A stretch of DNA of 64,000 nucleotides from Sipunculus nudus (GCA_026874595.1 CM049311.1:11995676-12059675); one strand, 5' to 3'. Positions 1-11,269 are shown, numbered from the stretch's first letter. Notes: generated by a model from the letters alone, not told the origin. Numbers and translations: made by a program.

Positions 1-174
1 TAATAAATTGTTTGTAATGGTTTCGGATTCAGGGGGACATAGTCTACCAGCCAAAAATTGATTTTTTTTTTATTTAAGAGGGCATTGCTTGTTAATAGCA
101 GACATACATCCTAGATAAATCAGTCATAGGGTGAAGAAAATAGTGTGGGAGGATGCCACATTAGATTTTGAATT

Positions 175-265
175 TCAAGGTCATTTCCAAGGTCATATCG
201 AAAATTGGGCCAGCCAAGGTCGATTTTTCACTTTTTATAGACACTGCCTAACATTCAAGGTCATT
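175..265 (+). promoter_or_regulatory. Cluster of AAGGTCA nuclear-receptor half-sites
   Basis: TTCAAGGTCA (175), CCAAGGTCA (187), CCAAGGTCG (216) and TTCAAGGTCA (253) lie in the same direction. TCAAGGTCA is the extended half-site of ERR/SF-1-type receptors. The same pattern could be a remnant simple repeat. Confidence 0.25.
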
Positions 266-1012
266 TTCAGTGCCAATCTTGATGTCAAACCAAACAAAAT
301 TGAACCTGAACCGGTATAGTGTTTCCCTATTAATAAAACCAAGATATATTCGGTAATCATAGGCTCTAAGGTTATGTTTGTGTCAAATGACACGTACACA
401 AGCCATATTATTAACATGTCCATAATTTCTTTAATTTAAAGAATTGAAAATACAAATAAAAAGTGATTTTTTTCTTGTTATCACAGTAATGTTTTCACTA
501 CTCTTAATAAAGAAATATATAAATGGCGTTTATAGGGTTTTTTGTGTGTTCCTCGAAGTGTCTTGAACACATATTGAATTATAACAGAATGATAAATGGC
601 CGCATTTTTGCATAATATGCGTACTGAATCATTCAAAATGGATGTACAGATAGATGCCACAATGAAAAAAAAGGCGATTGCTATCATTATATAGTAGTTA
701 TCATATATAAATACTTTTATGGACCATTGTTTCAAGTTCAAATAAGATCATTCGGTGGCATTTACCGCCAACTGATGAAATGGTGGAAGGGGGGGGGGGG
801 GGGTATAGTATGGTTTTACCGACGATGGAAGTCTTACCTGACTTAAACACATTGCCTTCTGGTCGTTTGGGCCTGTTCATTTTTGTAGCTTTAATCGGCT
901 TCCTAGGGAGCATCAACCCAAGCAGACGTAAGAGGCGCCAGAAGGTAATTTGTTAAATATTTGCGTGCCCCCTATGGCCACTCCTTGGTCGAATGATTCA
1001 GAAGCAATTAAA
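266..1012. other. Unassigned AT-rich DNA
   Basis: No gene or element recognised; a poly-G run lies at 789-803. Confidence 0.6.
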
Positions 1013-1189
1013 AGGGGGGGGGGGTTGAGGTGTCTTTCCAGCCGCCGCAACCTTTTAATAAGGGTTTCTTACTGATGTTAGAGGCTTGGACCGCCCCCCT
1101 CCTTTTCCGGACCGGGGATGTTTTAAAGCTTTGTCATTGGTCCTACTTGGTAGGACCCCCCTTTTTTCTAAATCTTGGATCCGCCCCTG
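1013..1189 (-). mobile_element. CAGNGGCGGAT-family MITE, partial (minus strand)
   Basis: On the minus strand, CAGGGGCGGATCC at 1189 is followed by GGGGGGTCCTACC, AGGACCAATGACAAAG and a terminal G-run near 1014-1025. The opposite inverted end is missing or degraded. Confidence 0.55.
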
Positions 1190-1504
1190 GAGCGTATCCT
1201 TGTGGTATAGAGTTTGACCAGACGTCTTATCGCAGACGATTGTCTTAACTTGCGGATGGGTATCAGAATCAGCTACACCTGTATGTTTTGGCCCTTTTCT
1301 TTTTTTCATAATATCCAAAAGTTTTAAAGACACTTCAGGAATGATAAAGGGTTGTTCTATTTAATGTGGGGGTACAGATACAACAACTGGACTGATAGTG
1401 AACATTGAGAAGAAATCGGGAAGAACACAAGACGGAGAGATCGAAAAAAGTCTTTTTTATTTTCTGCTTGTATTCATGTTTTCGGAAATTTAGCAAAAAT
1501 GCCG

Positions 1505-1900
1505 TCCTCTGTGACTCTGGGGTAGAGCACAGGACTCAAAGCCAAGAGATCCTGAGTTCGAATCTCAGCCGAGGCGGTGACATTTTTCACGGTCGGCCCC
1601 CATCCAGGGTGAGCGCTCTGCAGGCTTAATGGAGAGACTGTTCCCATCAGTCTAGTTTCACTCAAACGCGTGCGCCTTTCAGGGGTTCCTCGGTTGTATT
1701 GACCCAGAAATGGAGGTGACACACACCCAGGCTAGTAGGAGTGGTATACCGAACCTGGTTGACACCAGAAAAAATCGGATATAAGCCCCTGTCACGTAGT
1801 CCGAAACTAGAATGGAACTCTGCATATACTGTACATATACTTAGTTAAGCAAAGCATTAAACAATGGAGGCGGTAACCTCCACCAAAAAAGAAAAAAACT
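1505..1900 (+). mobile_element. tRNA-derived SINE
   Basis: A box TGGGGTAGAGC (1518-1528) and B box GAGTTCGAATCTC (1554-1566) sit 26 bases apart, as in a tRNA gene, so an internal Pol III promoter is visible. A tRNA-unrelated body of about 300 bases follows, ending in a simple A-rich tail near 1885-1905. Cloverleaf pairing is poor, so this is a SINE and not a tRNA gene. Confidence 0.75.
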
Positions 1901-2559
1901 TTAAAAAATGCCGATTTGCTAATATGCTGGGTTAAAACGGATTTTTTTCTCGCTCATCAAACATGCGCTTTTTTTCTTTTATAACAAATAAAATTAGGTG
2001 TGGTTTAATGTTCACGATTATCCGTTGGTTACATGAAAGCATGATGTAAACCTGATAAGCTGTCAAAAATAAAGCATATTCACAATCTCACTCATAAATA
2101 AATATAAAGTGATATAACACCAACAGAAACTTTAAAGTGTAGTAGCTTGACAGGCGTTGTACAGAGAACCACAAAGAGACATACGATTACTTGATGCATT
2201 TAAAATATGAGTTCAGACGTGTACGTTTAGTAAAAGAACTGAACTTCTGAGCAGTTCTCGTGGTATTCAATATCCACAAAGAAAACATATCCTTAGTAAG
2301 TTACGGATTCATCTTACAACTAGCTTGAATCATGATAATTGTATGTTAAACAACAACAGGACAAGTCCATCCCGGATAATTACCCCCCTCCCCCCCAACA
2401 AGGCTCCATGACAATTATCCCCCAGACGATTACCCCTTGAGATGATTACAACACCACCCTCCCCCCACCCCCCCTCCGCCCCCACACCCCCGGGCATTTT
2501 TAAGTACACATTATAAAAAAATGTACACAAACCTAGACAAATTCTGTAGTTTGTTTGAG

Positions 2560-2705
2560 TTGAAAAAAAAAACGCATTATATTGTTACCAAAACAAATTG
2601 TTCAGGTGAAAAGAGTGGGAATCGAACCCATGTCGGTGGCGCACAAGCCCGGCGTACCAACCACTTCGCAAGAAAAGCAAGCTTCACTAGCGAGACAGTT
2701 CGGTC
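2560..2705 (-). mobile_element. tRNA-derived SINE or tRNA pseudogene (minus strand)
   Basis: On the minus strand, A box TGGTTGGTACGCC (2651-2663) and B box GGTTCGATTCCCA (2617-2629) are both near-consensus. Sequence after the B box runs only about 60 bases to a T-rich tail near 2565. The acceptor stem does not pair well, so a working tRNA gene is unlikely. Confidence 0.6.
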
Positions 2706-3040
2706 CACTTTTATGTCACCGCGTAACAACATTGAAAAAAATATGCTATAAATGGAAGACAGGTGGTGTACCGGGACCGTCACCAAAGGATCCTGATTTT
2801 GTACGAGATTACAAAAACCATGACATAAAAGCTTATGTGACAAATATTACCCAAAATTTTCCAGCTTCTGCCACTGAACATTATATATTTTTTTTTAATA
2901 ATTTTTTTTACGATATATTTGCTCTTCTTCGGTTGTTAATCCCTAGGGTAACTAATATATACCTGTGTTTATACGCCTTATTATTTCTATCATTACAATA
3001 CTGGGAGGACGTCGTTCAAAAATTGAAAACTATGAAATGA

Positions 3041-4806
3041 CGCATCTTACGGAAAATCGCTTGCGAAATTCTGACCTTTTTCGATGAAATAAAATTATTG
3101 TCTTTTTCGGAAGTCAGTGAAGGCTACAATATAACATATACCTCAATCACGGTCAAAACCATAGACCTATCTACGTTAACAAATTGAAGGATATATTTGG
3201 GTATTTTAATTAAACTTTATATGCATAATTTATATTCAAGATAGAACATAACATTAACAGAGACATTAACATTTTAAATCTTACATTGATTATATTTGAT
3301 ATATCTGCTGACAATTATTACAATACAGTTATCTATTTTACATGAATTTTACGAATGGTTATATAACTAACCGTGGCTCAGGTGGTGGATTTTAGAAGGA
3401 AGTGGAAGAAAGTTTTAAACATTCCAAAGATAACATGGTCCCCTCGCTACCATACACCTTCATTCACGGTGTCAAAAGGCCACGTCCTACCACGTTCTCT
3501 GACAACTATCAAGAATGAGGTGCACCGTTAACAGAACGTGGTGAAACCTTGGATCAAGTAAAAAATTACAACAACAAGATGTATTTAAGTAACACGTTTA
3601 ATACAACATAAATATGGACAGACTCGCTGAATCAGTATGTTAACAAGTCAGAACTAACCAAGTCAAGACAAAATCTTATATGACAAATAAAGGATATATG
3701 ATATATTACAATAGATAAAATATACTAACAAATTCCTTTGATGAAAATATTCCAACTTTGCTTGTGCTGGATGAAAATACATTTGTCATGTGAATGTACA
3801 CCCTTTTCTTATCAACAAGTGATGATTGAATGTTGTTGTATAAATTATTTTGATAGAAATGTAGAAATTTCATATATTTCTCAAGCTGATTGCCCAACCA
3901 TTATCCAAATATAATAATTCAGGACGAAAGGACGCACGACGAAAATTCTTGCTGGCTTCTTTGAAGCTGACCACTGATTTACTGTGTCTTTACAAAAGAA
4001 TACATAATAATGAGAAGAAACACAACATACATGGACAAAAACAACAACAAAATATATGATCAAATTGATGAGATAGTGAAGGGAGTACATACTCCCTCAT
4101 GAATATGGCAGGTAATTTTCTTTCACCAGTCGAGGCAATACGATTCAATCTTCGGATGGTTCTGTGAGCATTCACAAAGTCATTCATATGTCTTACTTAA
4201 AGGAACACACCTTTTAAATAATACCACTTACAAAAACTATAGAGCTACACAACAATACCCCCTTTTCGTTTTTCCATTTCCCTGTTTTAACATAAACAGG
4301 TGCAGAAAGGAACCGATCTGTTAAATGCAAATACAAACGCAAATTTCATCATGCAAACATGTAAAAAAATCGACCAAGTGTTCCAAAAAATCTTTTGCAA
4401 TCTTTACAAATCTGGCTCTAAACTTGTGACATGAATGTTCAGAGACGCTCATATGCAGACCACAATTAATAAAGGTAAAAATGCCGCCACAGTCCATAAG
4501 TGATAACAGATGCAATCAGACGGTGTGATAAATTATGACAATAGTTCTAGAGAAACCAGTCCTCAGCGTTCTTCTATAGTGACACAGGAATATTCCCTAT
4601 ATGTCTCAATTATAAGCACGATTGTGCTCCGAATCCCTTGCGCTTTAGCGATGTTTCTTTCTCCATGTGTCCAATTTCATCATCTGTACTCCTGTATGAA
4701 CGAAACATACGATGACCACACAATTAAATTCACTGTCTCATGACCGAAGGTCAGATAATAAGCGATGTATTCTACTTGATTAAATCTTCTGAATTTCTAA
4801 TTTTAT

Positions 4807-4810
<4 letters not shown>
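3041..4810. other. Unassigned AT-rich DNA
   Basis: Only short chance ORFs. The stretch 3430-3560 is GC-richer (palindromic CACGTTC/GAACGTG pieces near 3492 and 3534) but I cannot classify it. Confidence 0.6.

Positions 4811-4878
<68 letters not shown>
4811..4878. repeat. (TA)n microsatellite
   Basis: An almost pure TA tract directly adjoining the tail of the left Penelope-like arm. Confidence 0.98.
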
Positions 4879-4961
4879 GAATGCGTATAGCCGTGTTAGT
4901 CCCTCAGCGTATAGATAACAGAATGAAGACGCCTTAGTGTTGACTAACTGTTTAATTCAAC

Positions 4962-4996
4962 CACGAGCTTTCGAAGCTTATAGCTTCTTCATCAGG
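4962..4996 (-). ncRNA. Hammerhead-ribozyme-like core in the Penelope tail (left arm)
   Basis: Same motif as in the right arm, on the minus strand, with identical core, stem-loop and extra A. Confidence 0.4.
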
Positions 4997-5380
4997 TGTC
5001 AAGTGGGGAGGTATAGAAATCGGCTATATATATATGGTAGATAAACAATTTCTAATGACCATAATGCATGATATAGTGTAATGGATATGTGATTGGCTAC
5101 TCTGAATTTGTATCATGTTGACCCAGGTTCCGAGTGTGTCATTGTTATTTACCCATAATGCTAGGTTATGAGTGTCCGGGTTATGATGAGTTAATGTCCT
5201 CTGACACAATAAAGGTTTAAAGTTCATTATGCTCATCGGCTCAATGTTGATGATGATTAACGACTAATGTGGTGGCGATCTGGTTGTGCAAGTCCATGGT
5301 TATGAATAGAGATAATCCATATGTAAATGGTGCATCAAATTATATATTAAATAGTCTGCATCAGAATATTATGGTATGTC

Positions 5381-5968
5381 TCAATGTCTGTAGTGTGCCA
5401 TGAAACCGGCATCGCGATTTAATCCTTTCCTTATGGTGTCAAATTTATCAATAAATTTTAGTTCCCATATCTGTCGTTGTCGTGTGTCGGTAAGGTGGCC
5501 CTTTAGAACGCAAATCTGCATGCATTCTGGCGAGTGTTCCTGTTGAGAAAAATGTTCTCCGACCGGTAAGTTAGTGTCTAGCGCTTTAATGGACTGTCTG
5601 TGGCCATTTATTCTGAGACTGAGCATTAGGCTGGTTTCGCCTATATAAATAACTGCTGGGCATATTTTACATAGGATGGCATAGACTACACCTTTACTGG
5701 TGCAGTCAAAGTGTCCCTGAATAGTGTGTTTGGCACCATGGATAATTAGGGTTTCCTTACGGACTATGAGTGGGCATGTGCGACAACGCGGTCTTTTACA
5801 TGGGAATGTACCGTTAGTGTTATCATATCTAAAGCTTTGATTTTGTACTAATTTTTTATGTAGATTATGGGGTTGTTTAAAAGAGAGGAGTGGTGTGTCA
5901 GGAAAGAGGGGTTTTAATGTAAGGTCCGATTCTAATAAAGGTTGTAGATCGTGGATAATTATGGGAAC
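5381..5968 (-). pseudogene. Penelope-like ORF, C-terminal linker and GIY-YIG domain (5'-truncated)
   Basis: Reading leftward from 5968 to the TGA at 5381 gives about 195 open codons without an ATG start. The linker region has PLLESDLTLKPLFPDTP and LSFKQPHNLHKKLV, followed by the Cys cluster FPCKRPRCRTCPL. The GIY-YIG-type nuclease core follows: VVYAILCKICPAVIYIGET, then LRINGHRQSI, then PVGEHFSQQEH. This is the order of EN+ Penelope-like proteins, whose endonuclease nicks the target for reverse transcription. The RT domain itself is lost by 5' truncation, so this is not a functional gene. The reading frame is intact, which suggests a fairly young copy. Confidence 0.88.
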
Positions 5969-6682
5969 TAAAATTTATTGATAAATTTGACACCATAAGG
6001 AAAGGAATAAATCGCGATGCCGGTTTCATGGCACACTACAGACATTGAGACATACCATAATATTAATAGCACCGAACGACCCCTCCATATTGATAATGAC
6101 GTGACGTCATTCCTCATGCATACGTGCACATTCCCGCCACTGATACCGCCGTGTTGTGAGATCACCTCTCAGGCTTACACACAATAATAATATCAAGTAA
6201 TCGACAAACGTCATCATCTTATACGTAAACTTTCTGATACAGACTATTTAATATATCATTTAATACACCATTTACATATGGATTATCTCTATTCATAATC
6301 ATGGACTTGCACAACCAGATCGCCACCACATTAGTCGTCAATCATCATCAACATTGAGCCATGAGCATAATGAACTTTAAACCTTTATTGTGTCAGAGAA
6401 CATGAACTCAACATAACCCGGACACTCATAACCTAGCATTATGGGTAAATAACAATGACACACTCGGAACCTGGGTCAACATGAAACAAATTCAGAGTAG
6501 CCAATCACAGATCCATTACACTATACCATGCATTATGGTCATTAGAAATTGTTTATCTACCATATATATACAGCCGATTTCTATACCTTTCCACTTGACA
6601 CCTGATGAAGAAGCTATAAGCTTCGAAAGCTCGTGGTTGAATTAAACAGTTAGTCAACACTAAGGCGTCTTCATTCTGTTAT
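5961..6682 (+). mobile_element. Penelope-like element fragment, right arm
   Basis: A second, more 5'-truncated copy in plus orientation. It starts inside the GIY-YIG domain at ATGGGAACTAAAATTTATTG and runs through the same stop and 3' region to GTCTTCATTCTGTTATC, then enters (CTAT)n/(TA)n. It keeps 6066-6233, which the left arm lacks. The two arms make an imperfect inverted repeat of several hundred bases. Confidence 0.85.
6598..6632 (+). ncRNA. Hammerhead-ribozyme-like core in the Penelope tail (right arm)
   Basis: CTGATGA is followed by GAAGC-TATAA-GCTTC (a 5-bp stem II) and GAAA, the order of a hammerhead catalytic core. Penelope-like elements are known to carry such motifs. One extra A lies between CTGATGA and the stem, and I cannot draw convincing stems I and III, so activity is uncertain. 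Confidence 0.4.
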
Positions 6683-6701
6683 CTATCTATCTATCTATCT
6701 A

Positions 6702-6748
<47 letters not shown>

Positions 6749-6757
6749 ATATATATG

Positions 6758-6819
<62 letters not shown>
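6681..6819. repeat. (CTAT)n then (TA)n microsatellite
   Basis: A CTAT tract of about 26 bases followed by about 110 bases of TA with short breaks, directly after the right Penelope-like arm. Confidence 0.98.
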
Positions 6820-6820
<1 letters not shown>

Positions 6821-6975
6821 CATATTTCAGAAGTGACAGCTCTAGAAAAGACCTTAACAGAGAGATTCTCTAGTCCATGACCTCATTTGTTCCTCTGGAG
6901 GTATTTCAACAGAGTACCTTCGGTTTTTCGAGTCCAATGTTTAAACCACTCCATCGTCCAAATGAGACAGCGTTT

Positions 6976-8091
6976 CTATGCCTGGGTAAGCTCTGTGGTT
7001 GATCTACATCCAGGGGCATCCCTGTTGTATTCATCCATCCGTAAAGGTCTCATGCCATCTGACATCCGTCCGGGCACACACTTATCGATCATCAACATAT
7101 CCTTCAGAATCCGGCGGAACCTTTTCCCGTATCCGACGTAAACTATAAAGTTCACGGACGAGTTGGTGACCATCAGCAGAGTGCTAATGGTAGACAGCCG
7201 GTTAAACACGGGGGAATTTTCTCCCATAAACTTAAAATGTCGATTCAGCAGTGATATTAGTTTCATTATTAACTCCGGGGTCTCACATATGATGAAGATG
7301 ATGATAATGATGATGAGGACCACGGTGGTATTCTGGTCACCGTTGCGGCGGCAGCCATTTCCTTTTACATTAGTCGGTATTCGATGGCGAGACCGAGATT
7401 TGCGTATCGCTAGAATCAGACTCGCATTAAGTACAGTCAGTATCGAAAGTGGTCCGAGGTACAGGAATATAATATGCATGGCGTAGTGATATATGTCAAA
7501 GTAAAGTGGCTTCTTGAAAAAGGGAGCGTAAACCATAGATGAAATAACAATTTTGGTGCAGGGGTCCACAAAACTCATGATGCAGTTCTCGAAAAACCTC
7601 GGGAGATTGTACGCGAATGCCAACGCAAAAAGGATAAACACCATAATTCGCTTGGAGCGTGTTGTTATTATCTGTCGTGCGGTTAGTGGCATACATATGA
7701 AGATATACCGGTCCGTGGTGACCAGCAACATGCACCAAATCGCTATCGTCTGCGCACATTTCAAGAGCGGAAACACGTAGAGCTGCATGGCCACGTGATT
7801 TTGATTGGGCACAAAATATTTCAAAGAGTACCGCAGAAAACACAAAATAAGATAAAACGTGTCAGCGACTGCCAGTATTTGTAGCAAAAATAAACTTTCT
7901 CTTCTTTCTTTGTCTTTCTGCATTATAATAAATGAAAGTGTATTTCCAACCAGACCGAATATGACCAGAAGCATTACAAAGTATACTTCAGTAACATACT
8001 CAAAAGTTGAGTAGTTACTTTTCGGACGAAATGTGAAGTTCATTGGCGGACAAAATGTCCTGTTAGCAATGATTGTACCGCAAGTGGCCAT
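6976..8091 (-). CDS. Intronless class A GPCR, FMRFamide-receptor-like
   Basis: A 371-residue seven-transmembrane receptor in one exon, expected at the cell surface with a neuropeptide ligand and G-protein output. Visible: N-terminal N-glycosylation sequons at N10, N18 and N26; TM1 (about 32-56) with GN at 49-50; TM2 (66-89) with LAVAD, Asp77; TM3 (100-125) ending in TDRY at 126-129; TM4 (147-163) followed by NLPRFFE at 162-168; TM5 (199-228); TM6 (254-280) with CETP at 269-272 where most class A receptors have CWxP; TM7 (296-320) with NFIVY at 314-318 in place of NPxxY. NLPRFFE and the Pro-less NFxxY are typical of FMRFamide-receptor-like proteins (family knowledge). No Cys stands at the usual top-of-TM3 site; ECL2 has C170 and C178. 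The ATG at 8091 has A at -3 and G at +4, a strong context, and the length fits the family. The exact ligand cannot be told. Confidence 0.93.
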   Translation of the reverse strand: MATCGTIIANRTFCPPMNFTFRPKSNYSTFEYVTEVYFVMLLVIFGLVGNTLSFIIMQKDKERRESLFLLQILAVADTFYLILCFLRYSLKYFVPNQNHVAMQLYVFPLLKCAQTIAIWCMLLVTTDRYIFICMPLTARQIITTRSKRIMVFILFALAFAYNLPRFFENCIMSFVDPCTKIVISSMVYAPFFKKPLYFDIYHYAMHIIFLYLGPLSILTVLNASLILAIRKSRSRHRIPTNVKGNGCRRNGDQNTTVVLIIIIIIFIICETPELIMKLISLLNRHFKFMGENSPVFNRLSTISTLLMVTNSSVNFIVYVGYGKRFRRILKDMLMIDKCVPGRMSDGMRPLRMDEYNRDAPGCRSTTELTQA

Positions 8092-8144
8092 TTTGAGTGA
8101 AGTAGCAGTCCAGTTCCTAGCAATTCCTAGTAGAAGAAGTGTAT

Positions 8145-8162
8145 TTTTATAAATAAAATTCT
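8145..8162 (-). promoter_or_regulatory. Possible TATA box of the GPCR gene
   Basis: Reading the minus strand, a TTTATAAAAATAC tract lies about 60 bases upstream of the GPCR ATG. It would give a short 5' leader if used. The region is AT-rich, so a chance match is likely and no other core element is evident. Confidence 0.2.
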
Positions 8163-10080
8163 TCCTAAATTTTTACTTCTTTTTTTGGATCACAATAATA
8201 CCATACTTTGTTGCGTAGCAAATGAACATTCATTTGTTGACGTATGGTTGCGTAGAGACATAATATGCTCTGCTTTATTGCATCCTAGAAGACAGGTGTT
8301 CCATGATATGAACACGACTTCTAATGCATTCCAGGTGTCACAGGGTACATATCCAGGCCCGAATCAGCATCCACACTCCATGGGGTACTATGCCGTTAAG
8401 TCTGAAAATAATATAATAATTAATTAATATAATGGTTTTGATGTGGGAGCAAACATATTATCCTGGTCCATTGCTTGATGAAGCTTTATATAATAATTTT
8501 ACTTGTTTTACATTACACTTTCAAAATTAATATAACTCTATGGATTTAACCGTGTCATCGTATTGCCCGCTTGGACATGCGATATACCCAGGAACTCGCA
8601 AATCCATCTCTAGTCCCGCAGCTCAGCACTTAATTTTATATAGTAGATGGATTGTGCTGCTTTATACTTTTGATATAATGTACTCCCCAATTCACAGAGA
8701 TGGCAGAACTGATTACGGCTTTTAAGATATAAGAGCTATTACTATGCAAAACGTGGCCGCAGGGGAACAGAAAACCTGTAATTGAAGTATCTTAAATTAT
8801 CCTCAGGGCCCGGTTTACTTTTCATAATCTGTTTCTTTTATCATGTAACTGATATTCCACGGCAAACCATAAAAGTAAACCTACATTCGAATTGGACCGA
8901 TAGGGCCTACATTCACATCTCGGTTGACCTCATTATTTCAGAGAAAAGCGAAAATAAAATCAGCCCACTCTTTCTCCTTATACTGTTTGACTCCTGTGTT
9001 TCCCTTCTACTCTCAATCCTTATCTAATCATTTTCACCACCTGCTGATATGCTCCACCTTTCCATATGGGGAGATGCTGGTTTTAGCCGTTTTTCTCTTC
9101 TTCTCTTTACTTACATTATTTTCATTCTACCACTTTTTGTTTTTACCCAGGATGTACCGCACGCTGGTCCAATACTGTGACTACTATCAGTGACCTCACG
9201 GACTACCTATTACAGGTACAGTCATTGGACGAAAACGTCTTGATAAAAGTCTAGTTGCATCCATTTCAATGCCAAAATTTTTTAATTCACTCATGCGACA
9301 AGTTATGATGTAGGTGAATCAGCACATTTCAACTAGGTCGCGTTTCCACAAAGTTCCTGTTATATAGAAGGTTAACACTTGTTCCATTTACAATGTAGGA
9401 TAGCGATAGGATAGCGATAAGTGTCATGTTATTTTTTTTCAATATGTTAAGAAAAACTCTTCGTCAACAATGTTCATCTCTTTTGTGAAATCTCCTGGAG
9501 ATATCACTCAAATTTCAAAATTTTACAGTACGTTCATTCCAACTTAAATGATACATAATACAGACGATTGGGCCATTCGGATCAAAGGTCAAGGCAACAT
9601 TAAAGTTTAAATCGTCAAAATGTAGATGGCTTTATCTTGTTAACTACCCGGTCCTTCAGATATGAAATTTTAACGATGTTTTTCAATTTAAAAGGATACC
9701 CCTCTTTACCTACTATAAACAAATCTTAATTAGCATCGGCGCCTTCTAGTATACGTCAGTTCCACCATTTCTTTTCTAAACTGTTTCATCAAAACCTTTA
9801 TTAACTAGACGTCTGTAACAACACAGAGGTGAAATGAGATTTTTGTTTTTCATGTGTTTATTATATTTAAAAAAATATATGAAATAATGAAAAAAATGTG
9901 ACGTCCCCCTTTTCACCTCATCTGTGAAAACACAAGAAGAGCAATCAAATTTCAATTTTTTTGAGTTAGGTAAAAAAGTTAGATCACTAAAAACAACCAA
10001 CGGCGGAGAATCCAATTGGTTTTCTTAATCATTTCAAGCTGTTTACTCTCTCCCTTTCATTTTACGTTCTCCCTTCTTGC
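8163..10080. other. Unassigned DNA upstream of the GPCR
   Basis: No recognisable exon, repeat or motif cluster. Confidence 0.6.
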
Positions 10081-10420
10081 TCTCCAACTTTAAGGAGTGC
10101 ATTTCTTATCCTATCTTTCTGTGCTTTTGATGCTCTCTCTTCCTTTCTCTCGTTTTCACTCGCCCTCTCTCTCTCTCTCTCTCTCTGTACATTGGTTGCC
10201 TCTACCTGTCGATACATTCTTATCTCCATCTTCCATCATCCGTTGTTCCTCATTATCTCCAGTATTCGCATTTTTTCCTCATCTCCCTTTTTCTCGCGCT
10301 TATCAGATGCTCCCCTAGTCTCTCTGTGTTTATCTTATGATCTCCCACCAGTTTTTTCTCTTTCACTGTCACTTTATCTTTCTTTCCCTCTCTCTGTTCA
10401 ACTCTGATCTATCTCTCCCT
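10081..10420 (+). repeat. Polypyrimidine-rich tract
   Basis: About 340 bases dominated by C and T, with a (CT)n core at 10163-10187. Long ORFs across it come from low complexity. Confidence 0.9.
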
Positions 10421-11269
10421 TGTATTTTCACTGGCAGCTGTGTGTAAATTGTTCCTCATACATCATCAAAACTCATTCCGTTTGAGTATTCTTGAAAATT
10501 GATTGACATTAGTTGAATTAAAATGCTGACACATGACATGAATATTACCCGTTTTCATTATTCTTTTCTTTCATCTAGTTTTGTCTCTCCGCCGAAAGTT
10601 AATGGCGCACCTGCGAACCATATACTTGGAGGATCCATTTGTCAGCTACTGTCCTGGAAGAACCCGCTTAGTTATCTTCTGACAGTTAAAAATTTATATG
10701 ACCCACCTTTTACCAAAATGAGCAGCAGCAAAGATGGCACGTTTTTGGGGACTTTATTTTTAATTGTCTCATATTTCCTTTTCGCCAGGTATGGCAAAGA
10801 TGCATTGAGCTGTAAGCAGACTTAAAGCCAATTTTCTCAGACAGGATTTTGGATCTTTAAATCTTTTTTTTCAAAGCCGATTTGTCATATAGGTTTCAAA
10901 CACAGTCTTATATAAAAAACATGAGGTGAACAATTCATATTTGGATTTGGAAAGATTTTGACTTCCCTGTGAATGCGTAACTAGCATCAAAAACGGTTTT
11001 GAACCGGTTTGCATCAGCCGTGTGAAAGGAGTAAAAGTAAGACTTTCTAGAACCAGCTCCTGATACCGGCGATGACAAACATTGAATGTTCGGGATCATG
11101 GGTCTTGTCTCGGTAGTGGTGGTGGTGTGTTTTTTTTCAAGGAAATAAAGCAAATAAGTCTAAATTTCCGGGTGTGAGTCAGGAGTATCGTCATTTTCTC
11201 CTGAATAATCTTTCATTTCTGCATTTGATTCTCCTACTGAAACAATCTCGAATAGTGCATGTGTGAACA

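Larger units (their letters stand above)
4879..5968 (-). mobile_element. Penelope-like element fragment, left (inverted) arm
   Basis: A 5'-truncated copy read on the minus strand: the end of the RT-linker-GIY-YIG ORF, a roughly 400-base 3' untranslated region, a hammerhead-like core near 4985, and a tail with ACTAACACGGCTATA, a motif typical of Penelope-like ends. It ends in a (TA)n array. It joins a second copy in opposite orientation at 5961-5968. Compared with the right arm it lacks about 165 bases just after the stop codon. Confidence 0.85.

Noticed and set aside
1505-1580. Functional tRNA gene
   Set aside because: A and B boxes are good but acceptor and anticodon stems do not fold; a long non-tRNA body follows, as in SINEs.
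2582-3040. 152-codon ORF on the plus strand
   Set aside because: It runs antisense through the tRNA-type SINE and then into low-complexity F/N-rich sequence; no domain.
5968-6165. Minus-strand ORF inside the right Penelope arm
   Set aside because: Antisense to the element; no meaning expected.
10097-10407. Serine/leucine-rich ORFs
   Set aside because: Produced by the polypyrimidine tract.
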